DNA of 64,000 bases. Origin: RPRB01 sp035519675 (GTDB lineage: Bacteria; Myxococcota; Myxococcia; Myxococcales; Myxococcaceae). Under the pieces are notes generated by a model that ran no database searches, had not been told where the DNA came from, and worked only from the letters and a program-made list of their open reading frames with translations. The position numbers and the translations under genes were made by a program. Shown in pieces: positions 1-8,002 of the stretch. The DNA is taken from positions 1-64,000 of the forward strand of contig DATIWB010000033.1 in NCBI GenBank assembly GCA_035519675.1, in the 5' to 3' direction. Each line of letters starts with the position of its first letter. Position 1 is the stretch's first letter.

Positions 1-1
1 C

Positions 2-211
2 AGTGCTTCGATGACGCTCGATTGCTCCCGAGAGCCGAGTGGAACTGCTGCGAATTCCTCTGGGGTCCTGTATGCAGCAACGACCGCAGGCAGCCTCTTC
101 GCGGTAGTCGTGGATAGCGCTGGTCTGGATACCGCCGCCCCGTGGCCGAAGTACCAGCACGACGTGCGGAACACGGGGAACCCCACGACACCGATCCAGT
201 CGTGCCCCTGA
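2..211 (+). CDS. C-terminal end of a PQQ-like beta-propeller protein (partial)
   Basis: Only the last 69 codons are in the window; the frame is open to the left edge, so the start lies upstream. The tail has the pattern of the last blade of a PQQ-like beta-propeller: a strand ending LYAATTAGSLFAVVVDSAG followed by PWPKYQHDVRNTGNP, a phrase typical of the closing segment of secreted propeller proteins. Such proteins are usually periplasmic or extracellular and often have no enzymatic activity. Nothing of the signal peptide or other repeats can be seen, so the specific role is unknown. The codon use resembles that of the neighbours. Confidence 0.55.
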   Translation, partial: SASMTLDCSREPSGTAANSSGVLYAATTAGSLFAVVVDSAGLDTAAPWPKYQHDVRNTGNPTTPIQSCP

Positions 212-268
212 AGCGCCGATCACGGCGATTCGGTTGAACGGCTCGGTCGGGGGCACTAGCAGCCGCGC

Positions 269-1168
269 GTGGCCTTTCACGACGGCGAACTCCTGGTGCA
301 GCAACGCGCGGGAGTCCTCAGCGAGGCGAAGCGCGTCGGGCAGATGCTCCGGCCTGCGATTCCCCCCGCGGCTCGGACCTTCTACGCGGAGCGCCGCTTC
401 GCCGTCCTCAGCGCCGCGACGGTCGGCGGCCGCGTGTGGGTCTCCATCCTCGCCGGTCCGACGGGATTCCTTCACGTCTCCGAGGACGGGACGCGGCTGG
501 ACATCAACGCTGCCCCTCGCATCGACGATCCGATCGCTCCGGCGATCTACGTCGACAACTCGGTCGGACTCCTCGGGATCGACTTCGCCGCACGTCGACG
601 AAACCGGGTGAACGGAACGGTGCGGTCCGTGGGTGCAGGCATCGCGCTCGAGGTTCGCGAGGCGTTCGGGAACTGCCCCAAGTACATCCAGGCGTACACG
701 CCGCTCCCCGACGGCTCGGTGGCCCAAGGTCCATCGGGGTCCTCGGACCGGCTCGACGGCCATCAGCGGCGCTGGATCGAGCAGGCCGAGACGCTCTTCC
801 TGGGCACCGTGCATCCCGAGGCTGGAGCCGATGCCTCGCACCGCGGGGGCGCGCCTGGCTTCGTCCGCGTGACCGGGCCGCGGGAGCTCGTCTGGGGCGA
901 TTACTCAGGGAACAGGCTCTTCAACTCGCTCGGGAACGCCGCAGTGCATCCGCCCGCAGGGCTCCTGTTCCTCGACGCGAGAAACGGCTCCACGCTCCAG
1001 CTCTCGGGCAGCCTGCAGATCGACTGGTCGCCGGAAGCTGCCGCCACCATCCCCGGAGCCGAGCGCGTCCTGCGCTTCTCCATCGACCAGGTCGTCGAGC
1101 GGACCGGGGCGATTCCCCTCCGCTGGGCACCCGGCGAGCCGTCGCCGTTCAACCCGCCGGCGCGCTGA
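269..1168 (+). CDS. Pyridoxamine 5'-phosphate oxidase-family flavin-nucleotide-binding protein
   Basis: A 299-residue protein with two FMN-binding split-barrel halves. The first half (about 35-110) carries FYAERRFAVLSAA and VWVSILAGPTGF; GNCPKYIQ (134-141) is the conserved signature of this family, and the second half (about 172-265) starts with HPEAGADASHRGG (182-194), also characteristic. Family members bind FMN or a deazaflavin-type cofactor and reduce or oxidise small molecules; the substrate cannot be read from sequence. The start is GTG at 269: an in-frame TAG lies just upstream at 257-259, so little choice remains. It is not obviously in an operon: the preceding gene ends at 211 and the next is on the other strand. 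Confidence 0.85.
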   Translation: MAFHDGELLVQQRAGVLSEAKRVGQMLRPAIPPAARTFYAERRFAVLSAATVGGRVWVSILAGPTGFLHVSEDGTRLDINAAPRIDDPIAPAIYVDNSVGLLGIDFAARRRNRVNGTVRSVGAGIALEVREAFGNCPKYIQAYTPLPDGSVAQGPSGSSDRLDGHQRRWIEQAETLFLGTVHPEAGADASHRGGAPGFVRVTGPRELVWGDYSGNRLFNSLGNAAVHPPAGLLFLDARNGSTLQLSGSLQIDWSPEAAATIPGAERVLRFSIDQVVERTGAIPLRWAPGEPSPFNPPAR

Positions 1169-1169
1169 A

Positions 1170-1802
1170 TCAGCCCTCGAGCGTCGCGCGCTCGATGCGG
1201 TCCAGCCGCAGCGTGCGGCGCTCGCCACGCTCCAGGTCGTCGCAGTGCACCATCGTCAACGAGCGCTCCATCGTCAGCCCGCGAACGCGGAGCCTTCGCT
1301 CGCTCACCGCTCCGTCGGATGCCCGGTAGCGGACGCGCGTCACCCGCCGCTCGAACCAGGCGTCCTCCACCGCCTCCCGCACCCCCGGGGCCGCCGGATG
1401 GGCAGGGATGCCCACGAAGGCCAGCTCGCGCATCAGCGCCAGGAGCTCGCGCTGCGCAGACGCCGCCAGCGCTCCCCGGACCTTGTCGATGCCGCCTTGC
1501 AGCGTCCGGGTGAAGGGCACCAGCCGGGCCTGGATGGCCCAGTCCCCAAGCGCCGAGAGCAGCGCCGCCTCGCGGGCAGTGAAGTTCACCGGCGGCAGGG
1601 AGTACGCCCGGTCCAGCGCGTAACCACCCCCACGGCCTCGCTCCGCCGAGATGGGAAGCTCGGCCTCACGCAGCGCGTCGAGGTCCCGGTAGATGGTCCG
1701 GAGCGTCACCCCGAAGCGCTCGGCCAGCTCGGCCGCCGTCACCCCCGTCCGCCGGGCGCGAAGGTGCTCTGCCAGTGCGAAGAGCCGTGCCTGCCGGCGC
1801 AT
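1170..1802 (-). CDS. WYL-domain (YafY-like) transcriptional regulator
   Basis: A 210-residue DNA-binding protein. Residues about 5-58 form a DeoR/HTH_11 winged helix (TAAELAERFGVTLRTIYRDL followed by the wing GRGGGYAL), and the C-terminal part (about 125-205) matches the WYL ligand-sensing fold, though the W-Y-L triplet itself is degenerate. WYL proteins bind nucleic acid or small ligands and often control the neighbouring gene. Here the divergent VOC gene begins 93 bases away, making it the likely target. ATG at 1802 is preferred; an alternative GTG/ATG extension to 1829 would add nine residues (MSGVCQVCG). The stop almost touches the convergent upstream gene. Confidence 0.85.
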   Translation of the reverse strand: MRRQARLFALAEHLRARRTGVTAAELAERFGVTLRTIYRDLDALREAELPISAERGRGGGYALDRAYSLPPVNFTAREAALLSALGDWAIQARLVPFTRTLQGGIDKVRGALAASAQRELLALMRELAFVGIPAHPAAPGVREAVEDAWFERRVTRVRYRASDGAVSERRLRVRGLTMERSLTMVHCDDLERGERRTLRLDRIERATLEG

Positions 1803-1895
1803 CCCACAAACCTGACAGACACCTGACATCGGCGCAATCCATCTTCCCGCTCGCACTCGCGATTTCCGCGGGGCACTGCACAGCTGGAGCACGCC
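1803..1895. promoter_or_regulatory. Divergent intergenic region between WYL regulator and VOC gene
   Basis: 93 bases separate the two divergent starts and must hold both promoters. It contains ACCTGACAGACACCTGAC (about 1811-1828), which resembles a degenerate copy of the dispersed GAGGTGTC-type palindrome seen elsewhere in the window and could instead be an operator for the WYL protein. No convincing -35/-10 pair was identified. Confidence 0.35.
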
Positions 1896-2267
1896 ATGGC
1901 CAACGCACTCACCTGGTTCGAGATCCCCACCCTCGACCTGGACCGAGCGGTCCGCTTCTACGAGACCGTCCTCGGCGTTCACTTCAAGCGGGAAGTCTTC
2001 GGCGGCGTTCCGCACGCCATCTTCCCCTCGGGGCAGAGCGACGCCAGTGGCGCCCTCATCCAGGACGGGCGCCGCAAGCCCTCCTCGGAGGGGACGCTCA
2101 TCTACCTGGACGCCGCAGGGAAGCTGGACGCCTGTGTCGAGCGGCTCAGGGGCGCCGGCGGAACGCTGCTCATGCCCAAGACCGACATCGGTGACCCGGG
2201 CTTCATCGCCGTGTTCCGCGACTCGGAGGGCAACTCTGTCGCCCTGCACTCGCCGCGGAACGGGTGA
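1896..2267 (+). CDS. VOC-family (glyoxalase/bleomycin-resistance-like) protein
   Basis: A 123-residue protein made of the two beta-alpha-beta-beta-beta modules of the vicinal oxygen chelate fold. It opens with WFEIPTLDLDRAVRFYETVLG and closes with GFIAVFRDSEGNSVALHSP, both standard for the DUF/PhnB-like subgroup that includes bleomycin-resistance and YdeN-like proteins. VOC proteins usually bind a divalent metal, but the ligand residues of true glyoxalase I are not clear here, so the substrate is unknown. Divergent from the WYL regulator, which probably controls it. Another VOC protein of the same type, starting WFEIYVQDMKRAKAFYEGVFG, lies at 40356. Confidence 0.85.
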   Translation: MANALTWFEIPTLDLDRAVRFYETVLGVHFKREVFGGVPHAIFPSGQSDASGALIQDGRRKPSSEGTLIYLDAAGKLDACVERLRGAGGTLLMPKTDIGDPGFIAVFRDSEGNSVALHSPRNG

Positions 2268-2271
2268 ACGG

Positions 2272-2287
2272 GCCACCCAAAGGTGGC
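2272..2287. other. Short hairpin between convergent genes
   Basis: GCCACC-caaa-GGTGGC forms a 6-bp stem with a 4-base loop directly after the VOC stop codon and just before the end of the convergent zinc-ribbon gene. There is no T run on either strand, so it is at best a weak or protein-assisted terminator. Confidence 0.3.
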
Positions 2288-2289
2288 GT

Positions 2290-3018
2290 CTATCCGGTCC
2301 CGGCGTCGCTGCCGCCGCTGCGGACCGCACACCGATGACACCGGTCGCGACCGGCCCGCATCCACCCGTCGCAGTCCGGACAGCGGTGGAGCTGGTGCCG
2401 GTGCGCGTTGCGGCACTGGGTGCAGATGAAGACCGCGCCCGCACTTCCGGATCCGAGAGGCACTCGCCCGCCCCCCGACAGCATCCGGGCAGGGCGCAGC
2501 CGCACCTGGTCGACCTCGGATTTCCCGCAGCTCAGACAGGTCGGCAGCCGCTCCTCGGCGTTCCCGTCGCCGTCCGCCACCTCTGGCATCGCCACCGGCA
2601 GCGGGCCCTGCATCGCACAGGCGGCGCAGTCCGGAGAGCCCCGCGCCTTGTAGCCGTGGCAGAGCAGATTCCCGCTCCGGCGAGGGCAAGCGTCGACCAG
2701 CGCGTCGGTCCGGAACCCGAACGCTGCTTCCAGCCGCGGCACCAGGTCGTCCGGCCCCCTGCCCGTCGCCATCCAGGCCGACAGCTGGGTCTGCCGCGCC
2801 TCGAGCACCCTCGCCGCGCGTGCCTGCGTGACGCCAGCGAGACGGAGCGCGAGCCGCAGCCTGTGTCCCTCGTCGATCGTCAACGCGCCTCGCGCAGGGC
2901 AAGAGCAGCGCTCGCACCCGGCTGAATCCCGGCCGGACAATGCCGCGACACGCGGGCCGATGAACCCGCTGTCGACACGAGTGTGAACCAGTTGAACGAG
3001 CAGACGTGCGGCAGCCAC
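2290..3018 (-). CDS. HTH plus zinc-ribbon protein of unknown function
   Basis: Up to 242 residues. A helix-turn-helix-like segment (RLRLALRLAGVTQARAARVL, then SAWMATGRGP) resembles Cro/C1-type DNA binding. It is followed by several CxxC pairs: CPRRSGNLLC, CAAC, CLSCG, CTQC, CPDC and CHRC, arranged as two or three zinc ribbons (rubredoxin-like). This suggests a metal-binding DNA- or RNA-associated protein, perhaps a regulator. The start is uncertain: GTG at 3018 gives the full length, while TTG at 2883 (with GAGG just upstream) would start directly before the HTH, giving 197 residues. I do not recognise a named family. Confidence 0.6.
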   Translation of the reverse strand: MAAARLLVQLVHTRVDSGFIGPRVAALSGRDSAGCERCSCPARGALTIDEGHRLRLALRLAGVTQARAARVLEARQTQLSAWMATGRGPDDLVPRLEAAFGFRTDALVDACPRRSGNLLCHGYKARGSPDCAACAMQGPLPVAMPEVADGDGNAEERLPTCLSCGKSEVDQVRLRPARMLSGGGRVPLGSGSAGAVFICTQCRNAHRHQLHRCPDCDGWMRAGRDRCHRCAVRSGGSDAGTG

Positions 3019-3173
3019 CCGTTGCCGGGCCTCGATGCATGGCGTCCAGCCCCGCAGGCACGAGCAGCCCGGGTACCCAGGAAAAGCGGGCCTTCAAACT
3101 CTGATGTGGCGCATCCGACCGATGGATGCCAGACCGGAGCTCTCGCGCCTGCGACGGCCGCTGGAGCTGGCCG

Positions 3174-4109
3174 ATGACCCCCCGCCTTCCCTTGCTCTGT
3201 CTGACGCTGGTCGCCTCGACCGCGCTCGGCGCTCCACCGCGCGGCGAGCTCGAGCCGATGCGCTGGCTCACCGGAGAGTGGCAGGGAGACGGGCCCACCG
3301 GACGGCTCGAGGCCTTCTGGCTTCCGCCCGGGGCCGGCACGATGGCCGGCGTGCTGCGGCGGATCCGCGACGGACGGGTGGTCGGGTACGCGATCGCCAC
3401 GCTGGTCGAAACCGACGGGTCGCTGGTCCTCCGCTACAAGCGCTTCGATCCGGGGCTGGCCGGGCGCGAGTCGCAGGACTCTTCCCCCGGGCGACGCCTG
3501 GTCACCTTCTCTGACTCCGAGGTGGCGTTCGAGGGCATCCGCGTCCGGCGCTCCGGCGAGACTCTGCTGGTCGATCTCGACCGGCCGGCAGAGCGCCCGG
3601 AGCAGGTGCGCCTCACCCGCGTCGTCCGGCGAAGAGCGGCGGCACCGCCCTCGGCAGCCGAGAGCCCACCGGTGCTCCAGGCAGCACCGGGGACCGACTC
3701 GCCGGCTGCCCGTGCCTCGGCCGCGTCGTGGCTCGCCGGTTCCTGGACCGGCCAGGGACTCGGCGGCATCTCCGAGGAGGCCTGGCTCCTGCCGGCCGCC
3801 GGCTCGCTCGCCGGCGTGTACCGGAGCACGCGCAGCGGGCAGGTCTCGTTCTACGAGCTGATGACGATGGTGGAGGCCGGTGGCTCGCTGGTGTTCCGGC
3901 TCAAGCACTTCGCCCCCGACCTCCGTGGCTGGGAGTCGCCCGAGCGCGCGGTCGAATTCCCGCTCGTCCGCACCGCAAGGTCCGCCGTCTACTTCGACGG
4001 GCTCACCTACCGGCGCACGGCCGAGGGCCTCGAGTCCTGGGTGGTCATCGGGGTCGGAGACGGCGGAACGCGTCCCGAGCGCTTCCTCTACACGCCTCGC
4101 ACGCCCTGA
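3174..4109 (+). CDS. Secreted protein with two tandem DUF6265 domains
   Basis: 311 residues starting at ATG 3174, with a signal peptide (MTPRLPLLCLTLVASTALGA, cleavage near residue 20). Two homologous copies of the DUF6265 fold follow: W31LTGEWQGDG...EAFWLPPGAG...SLVLRYKRF (about 29-150) and W186LAGSWTGQG...EAWLLPAAGS...SLVFRLKHF (about 184-308), joined by an Ala/Pro linker. Most family members have a single copy. The fold resembles lipocalin-like beta barrels of unknown ligand. The frame is open further upstream to 3126, but that extension would bury the signal peptide. The 3' end overlaps the convergent histidine-kinase gene by 22 bases. Confidence 0.75.
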   Translation: MTPRLPLLCLTLVASTALGAPPRGELEPMRWLTGEWQGDGPTGRLEAFWLPPGAGTMAGVLRRIRDGRVVGYAIATLVETDGSLVLRYKRFDPGLAGRESQDSSPGRRLVTFSDSEVAFEGIRVRRSGETLLVDLDRPAERPEQVRLTRVVRRRAAAPPSAAESPPVLQAAPGTDSPAARASAASWLAGSWTGQGLGGISEEAWLLPAAGSLAGVYRSTRSGQVSFYELMTMVEAGGSLVFRLKHFAPDLRGWESPERAVEFPLVRTARSAVYFDGLTYRRTAEGLESWVVIGVGDGGTRPERFLYTPRTP

Positions 4110-6148
4110 CGGGCAATCTCCTCGAGCACCGGAGCGTCCGGCTCCAGCTCGGACCGGGCCCGCGGGAGCACCACGGTGAACAGCGAGCCCTGTCCTGGCG
4201 CGCTCTCGACCGAGATGGTCCCCTCGAGCGCGGTGACGATCTGCCGGGTGATGTACAGGCCCAGCCCCAGGCCCGGGAAGTGCCGTCCCGAGTGGCCGCG
4301 CTCGAAGCGGCCGAAGATGCGCCCGAGCACCGACGGCTCCATCCCCATCCCTGCGTCGCGCACCGAGAGCACCACGTGACCGGCGCCTCGCTCTTCGAGC
4401 CGCACCTGCACCGGCTTCCCGCCGCCGTACTTCAGCGCGTTGGTCAGGAGGTTGGTGAGGATCTGCTCGAGCCGCATCCGGTCCCACACTCCGCTGCAGC
4501 GATCGGGCACGTCGACCTCGAGCGTAGAGCCGACTTCGGTGGCCAGCGAGGAGAGCCGGGTCGCAGCGTCCCGCACCACCTCGGCCAGATCCACCACCTC
4601 CAGCTGCAGCTGCAGCTTCCCGGCTCGGATCCGGGTCACGTCGAGCAGGTGGTCCACCAGGTTGGTGAGGCGCTGCACGTGGCGGGCGGCGAGGCCGGCG
4701 TCGGCGGCCACCTGTGCGGCGGGGAGCGTTCCGTCCCCGGCCTGCTCGGCCACCCGCCGCATGATGCCCAGCTTGAGGTTCAGGGGCGTGAGCGGGGTCC
4801 GCAGCTCGTGGCTGGCCACGGAGAGGAACTCGTCCCGGAGCCGGATCGCCTCCTGCGCCTCCTCGTAGAGCCGGGCGTTGTCCGCGGCGAGCGCCACGCG
4901 GCGGGAGAGCTCGGTCGCGAGCTCCTCGGAGAAGAGTCCGGGATCCGAGCTCGGAAGCCGACCCAGGGTCAGCACCCCGAACGCCTCCCCCCGGCGGAAC
5001 AGCGGAACGGACACCCAGCGGCTCAGCCCCAGGCCATCCGGTCCCTCGAGGGCGCTTCGCCCCGAGCGGGACACCGTGGCGCCGGTGGCCAGCACCTCCG
5101 CGGTGCCGAGCCGGTCGAGCTGCTCGGGGCCGGACTGGCGCAGGAGCTCCCAGAGTGGAGGAGCGGCCGTCAGCTCGCGCACCGGCCCGCTCTCCCCGCG
5201 GAGGTACACCGCGCACAGATCGGCTGCCGCCGGCACCGACAGCGCACAGACCCGGGAGAGCACCTCCCGGAAGTCGAGGGACCCGCCGAGCACGCTGCTG
5301 GCCTCGGAGAGGAAGCGCGCCCGCTCCTCGCTCCGGCGCTGGTCGTCGACGTCGGTCGCGGTGCCCACCCAGCCCACGAGCTGCCCCTGTGCGTCGCGGG
5401 AGGGGACGGCTCTTCCCACGTGCCAGCGGTACGCTCCGTTGACCGAGCGCAGGCGGTAGGTCGCCTGGAACATGCTCTGCGTCGCCCAGGCCTGATCTGC
5501 CGAGGCCCGGACCAGCGGACGGTCCTCGGGATGGACGATGTCCTCCCACCGTCCGAGGTCTCCAGGAGCGACTCCGAGGTAGTCCATCCAGGCGCGGTTG
5601 GCGTAGACCACCTTGCCGGTGACGTCGGCGGTCCAGACGATCTCCGGGACTGCCTCGGCCAGCGAGTGGTAGCGGGCCTCGCTCTCTCGGCGCTGCGCCT
5701 CGAGCGCATGCTCCCGGAGCAACTCCTCCTGGCGCTGCACGGTGCGCCGGGCCTCGAAGAGCGAGACGAAGACCGAGACCTTGGAGCGGAGGATCGCCGG
5801 GTCGAACGGCTTCACCAGGAAGTCGACCGCGCCCTCGGCGTAGCCGCGGAGGCTGGCTGCCGGATCGTGCGAGTTGGCGGTGAGGAAGATGATCGGCGTG
5901 CGCTCTCCGCCCCTCCGGGTCCTCAGGAGGCGGGCAGTCTCGAAGCCGTCCAGCCCCGGCATCTGCACGTCGAGGATGATGACCGCGAACTCCTGCTCCT
6001 CGGCCAGCGCCAGCGCCCGGGCTCCGGAGCTGGCCTGGTGGAGCTCGAGGCGAAGCCGATCCAGCACGGCGCTCAACGCCAGCAGGTTGTCCGGGTTGTC
6101 GTCGACGAGCAGCACGCTCGTCGCCGAGGCCGAGGAGTCCGGGGCCAC
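4088..6148 (-). CDS. Histidine kinase with N-terminal receiver (REC-PAS-GAF-HisKA-HATPase)
   Basis: 686 residues from GTG 6148, which has AAGG seven bases upstream; a longer frame to 6256 lacks a better site. Domains in order: receiver 12-128 with phospho-acceptor D60 (IILDVQMPG) and K113; PAS 158-272 (YHSLAEAVPEIVWTADVTGK, HPEDR); GAF 280-425; HisKA with H447 in SHELRTPL; HATPase_c about 553-665 with NLLTNALKY, DAGMGM and GLGLGLYI. No membrane segment, so it is cytosolic. An N-terminal receiver means it is itself a phosphorelay target. No cognate regulator is adjacent; the divergent gene is a Ser/Thr kinase. Family assignment is firm, the signal is unknown. Confidence 0.92.
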   Translation of the reverse strand: MAPDSSASATSVLLVDDNPDNLLALSAVLDRLRLELHQASSGARALALAEEQEFAVIILDVQMPGLDGFETARLLRTRRGGERTPIIFLTANSHDPAASLRGYAEGAVDFLVKPFDPAILRSKVSVFVSLFEARRTVQRQEELLREHALEAQRRESEARYHSLAEAVPEIVWTADVTGKVVYANRAWMDYLGVAPGDLGRWEDIVHPEDRPLVRASADQAWATQSMFQATYRLRSVNGAYRWHVGRAVPSRDAQGQLVGWVGTATDVDDQRRSEERARFLSEASSVLGGSLDFREVLSRVCALSVPAAADLCAVYLRGESGPVRELTAAPPLWELLRQSGPEQLDRLGTAEVLATGATVSRSGRSALEGPDGLGLSRWVSVPLFRRGEAFGVLTLGRLPSSDPGLFSEELATELSRRVALAADNARLYEEAQEAIRLRDEFLSVASHELRTPLTPLNLKLGIMRRVAEQAGDGTLPAAQVAADAGLAARHVQRLTNLVDHLLDVTRIRAGKLQLQLEVVDLAEVVRDAATRLSSLATEVGSTLEVDVPDRCSGVWDRMRLEQILTNLLTNALKYGGGKPVQVRLEERGAGHVVLSVRDAGMGMEPSVLGRIFGRFERGHSGRHFPGLGLGLYITRQIVTALEGTISVESAPGQGSLFTVVLPRARSELEPDAPVLEEIARQGVRGV

Positions 6149-6347
6149 GATGCGACCTTGTACCAGCCCGTTCCAGGGGCGGTGGCCATGCCGCTCGGCA
6201 CCGAGAACCGCGCACACCCGCAGTGTTGAGCTTCCATCACCACTCACCGGGCGCACCTGCTCGATTGACCACTGCCCTTCGCCCGGAGGGTGCCCGCCGC
6301 CCCAGTGCGAGCGAGGTGCGGCGCATGCATGATCGAGCGCCCCCCCG
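6149..6347. promoter_or_regulatory. Divergent intergenic region between the two kinases
   Basis: 199 bases between the histidine-kinase and Ser/Thr-kinase starts. It must hold both promoters. The left edge has the AAGGTCGCATC ribosome-binding region of the histidine kinase. I see no clear operator or promoter consensus. Confidence 0.4.
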
Positions 6348-7853
6348 ATGGAGCAAGCCCAGCTACGAGTGGCCGAGGCGATCGAGACGCCCTGCGTGGG
6401 CTGCGGAGCCGCGCTGGCCGCGTCTCGCTGTCCGCAGTGCGGCGTGGCGCAGGCACCGGGAGGGTACGTGGTGGAGCGGGTCCTCGCCGAGGGTCCACAC
6501 GCCCGGGTCTATCTGGCGCGGGACGGAGCGGGGCGCCGGGTGGCGCTCAAGGAGCTGCAGTTCTCCACCGTCCCTTCCATCCAGGAGCTGGACGCGTTCG
6601 AGCGCGAGGCGGGGGCGCTCAGGTCCCTGCCCCATCCGGCCATCCCCGCCTTCGTGGGGAGCTTTCGCGAGGGCTCGGGCGTGGGGCTCCGGCTCTACCT
6701 GGCCTCGGAGCACATCTGTGGCGAGACCCTGGCCGCGCGGATCGCGCGCGGACCGCTCGGCGCCGAGGAGGCACGGAGCGTGGCCGGGCAGCTCCTGGCG
6801 GTCCTGGAGTTCCTCCAGCGGCGCTCCCCGCCGGTGCTGCACCGTGACCTCAAGCCGGCGAACGTGCTCCTCCGGCCCGACGGGAGCGTGGCGCTGGTCG
6901 ACTTCGGAAGCGTCCGGACGCTCTCCGCCGACCGGACCCATGGATCCACGCTGGTCGGGACCTTTGGATACATGCCGCCCGAGCAGCTCGGCGGCACGGT
7001 GGACCGCTCCTCCGACCTCTATGCGCTCGGGGCGACCTTGCTGCACGCGCTGACCGGGAAGCCGCCGGTGGAGTGGCTGGGCAAGGGAATCGAGATCGAG
7101 GTCCCGCCAGGTCTTCCTCCGCCGTTCGACCAGCTGCTCCCGGCACTGCTCGAGGTGGACCCGGCGCGACGCCCTCGCGATGCGGAGGCGGCCCGTGCGT
7201 TGCTGGAGGGACGGACCCGCTCACCGGTCCGCCGCCAGCGCCTGGTGCTGAGCGCGATCGTGGGGCTGGTCGGGGCTGCGGTGGTGATGGCCTTCTGGGC
7301 GGCGTTCACCGTCGCTCCCCGCCCACTGAGCGTGCCGATCACCCCCACCGTTCCTCCCCAGGCCTCCGGGGGCCGGGCCTGGCTCGCGCGGATGAGGCCG
7401 CGTTGCAACGCGGTGGAAGCGGTGCAGGCGGTGCTGCGTGAGCCGCCCCCGCCCGGAGCGGAGGGCGCAGGCGCAGGCGCGGCGTGCCTGGCGCTCGGCG
7501 GGAAGATGCCGGCGGCGCGGAAGCTCATCGTCGCGCTGCCGCCCGGCGAGCGGGCCCGGGCCGCGGCGGTGGTGTTCGATGCGGGGCACCCGGTGGCGGA
7601 CATGGGGGACGACGTGTCCGCCGCCCCGATCATGCAGCTGGTGCTGGAGTTCTGGCCGGAGAACTTCCAGGCGCTGTACCACGCCGGAATGTCCGAGTAC
7701 GCGCTCGGCCGTCCATCGCAGGCCCGTCCGCTCCTCGAGCGGTTCCTCGATCTGTACCACCTCGAGGACGGCTTCACCGGTGCGGCTCGACGGGCACTCC
7801 AGCGGATCCAGTTCGGACTCCCGGCCGAGGGTGGGCCCCAGCCAGAACACTGA
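6348..7853 (+). CDS. Membrane-anchored Ser/Thr protein kinase with N-terminal zinc ribbon
   Basis: 501 residues. An N-terminal zinc ribbon (C16, C19, C28, C31: CVGCG...CPQCG) precedes a complete Hanks-type kinase (about 40-290): ATP lysine K68 (VALKEL), catalytic HRDLKPAN with D167, DFG at 185-187, and an APE-like MPPEQL. One transmembrane helix (about 299-320) places the C-terminal 180 residues, TPR-like with FQALYHAGMSEYALGRPSQARPLLERFL, outside the membrane. This is a typical myxobacterial design in which a periplasmic module may sense a signal. It is divergent from the histidine kinase at 4088-6148. Substrates cannot be inferred. Confidence 0.92.
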   Translation: MEQAQLRVAEAIETPCVGCGAALAASRCPQCGVAQAPGGYVVERVLAEGPHARVYLARDGAGRRVALKELQFSTVPSIQELDAFEREAGALRSLPHPAIPAFVGSFREGSGVGLRLYLASEHICGETLAARIARGPLGAEEARSVAGQLLAVLEFLQRRSPPVLHRDLKPANVLLRPDGSVALVDFGSVRTLSADRTHGSTLVGTFGYMPPEQLGGTVDRSSDLYALGATLLHALTGKPPVEWLGKGIEIEVPPGLPPPFDQLLPALLEVDPARRPRDAEAARALLEGRTRSPVRRQRLVLSAIVGLVGAAVVMAFWAAFTVAPRPLSVPITPTVPPQASGGRAWLARMRPRCNAVEAVQAVLREPPPPGAEGAGAGAACLALGGKMPAARKLIVALPPGERARAAAVVFDAGHPVADMGDDVSAAPIMQLVLEFWPENFQALYHAGMSEYALGRPSQARPLLERFLDLYHLEDGFTGAARRALQRIQFGLPAEGGPQPEH

Positions 7854-8002
7854 CGCGGCGCGCCCTGCGCTCCCCGGCGCTGCCAGTCCGGGACGCGGGA
7901 CCGAACGTCTCGGCAGAGGTGTCAGACACCTCCGCTAGATGGCCTCGCGGCCCTCCGGAGGAGCACGGACCTCGCGAAGGCTCGCGAAGTGCAGGTGCGA
8001 GG
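7854..8002. other. Gene-free convergent junction
   Basis: 149 bases between the 3' ends of the Ser/Thr kinase and the PRPP synthase-like gene. The only structure I see is the perfect 17-bp palindrome annotated separately. No T-rich terminator is visible. Confidence 0.6.
7916..7932. repeat. Dispersed palindromic repeat, copy 1
   Basis: GAGGTGTCAGACACCTC, a perfect palindrome with 8-bp arms around a central A. It lies between two convergent genes. Related copies occur at 12386, 17564 and 32622-32667. The position at gene ends and the shared core suggest a REP-like element or shared 3'-end signal. Confidence 0.75.

Noticed and set aside
2880..6215. Long minus-strand frame of 1111 codons and plus-strand frame 3728-6229
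   Set aside because: Both are shadows of the DUF6265 and histidine-kinase genes with low-complexity Arg/Gly/Pro content and no recognisable motif.
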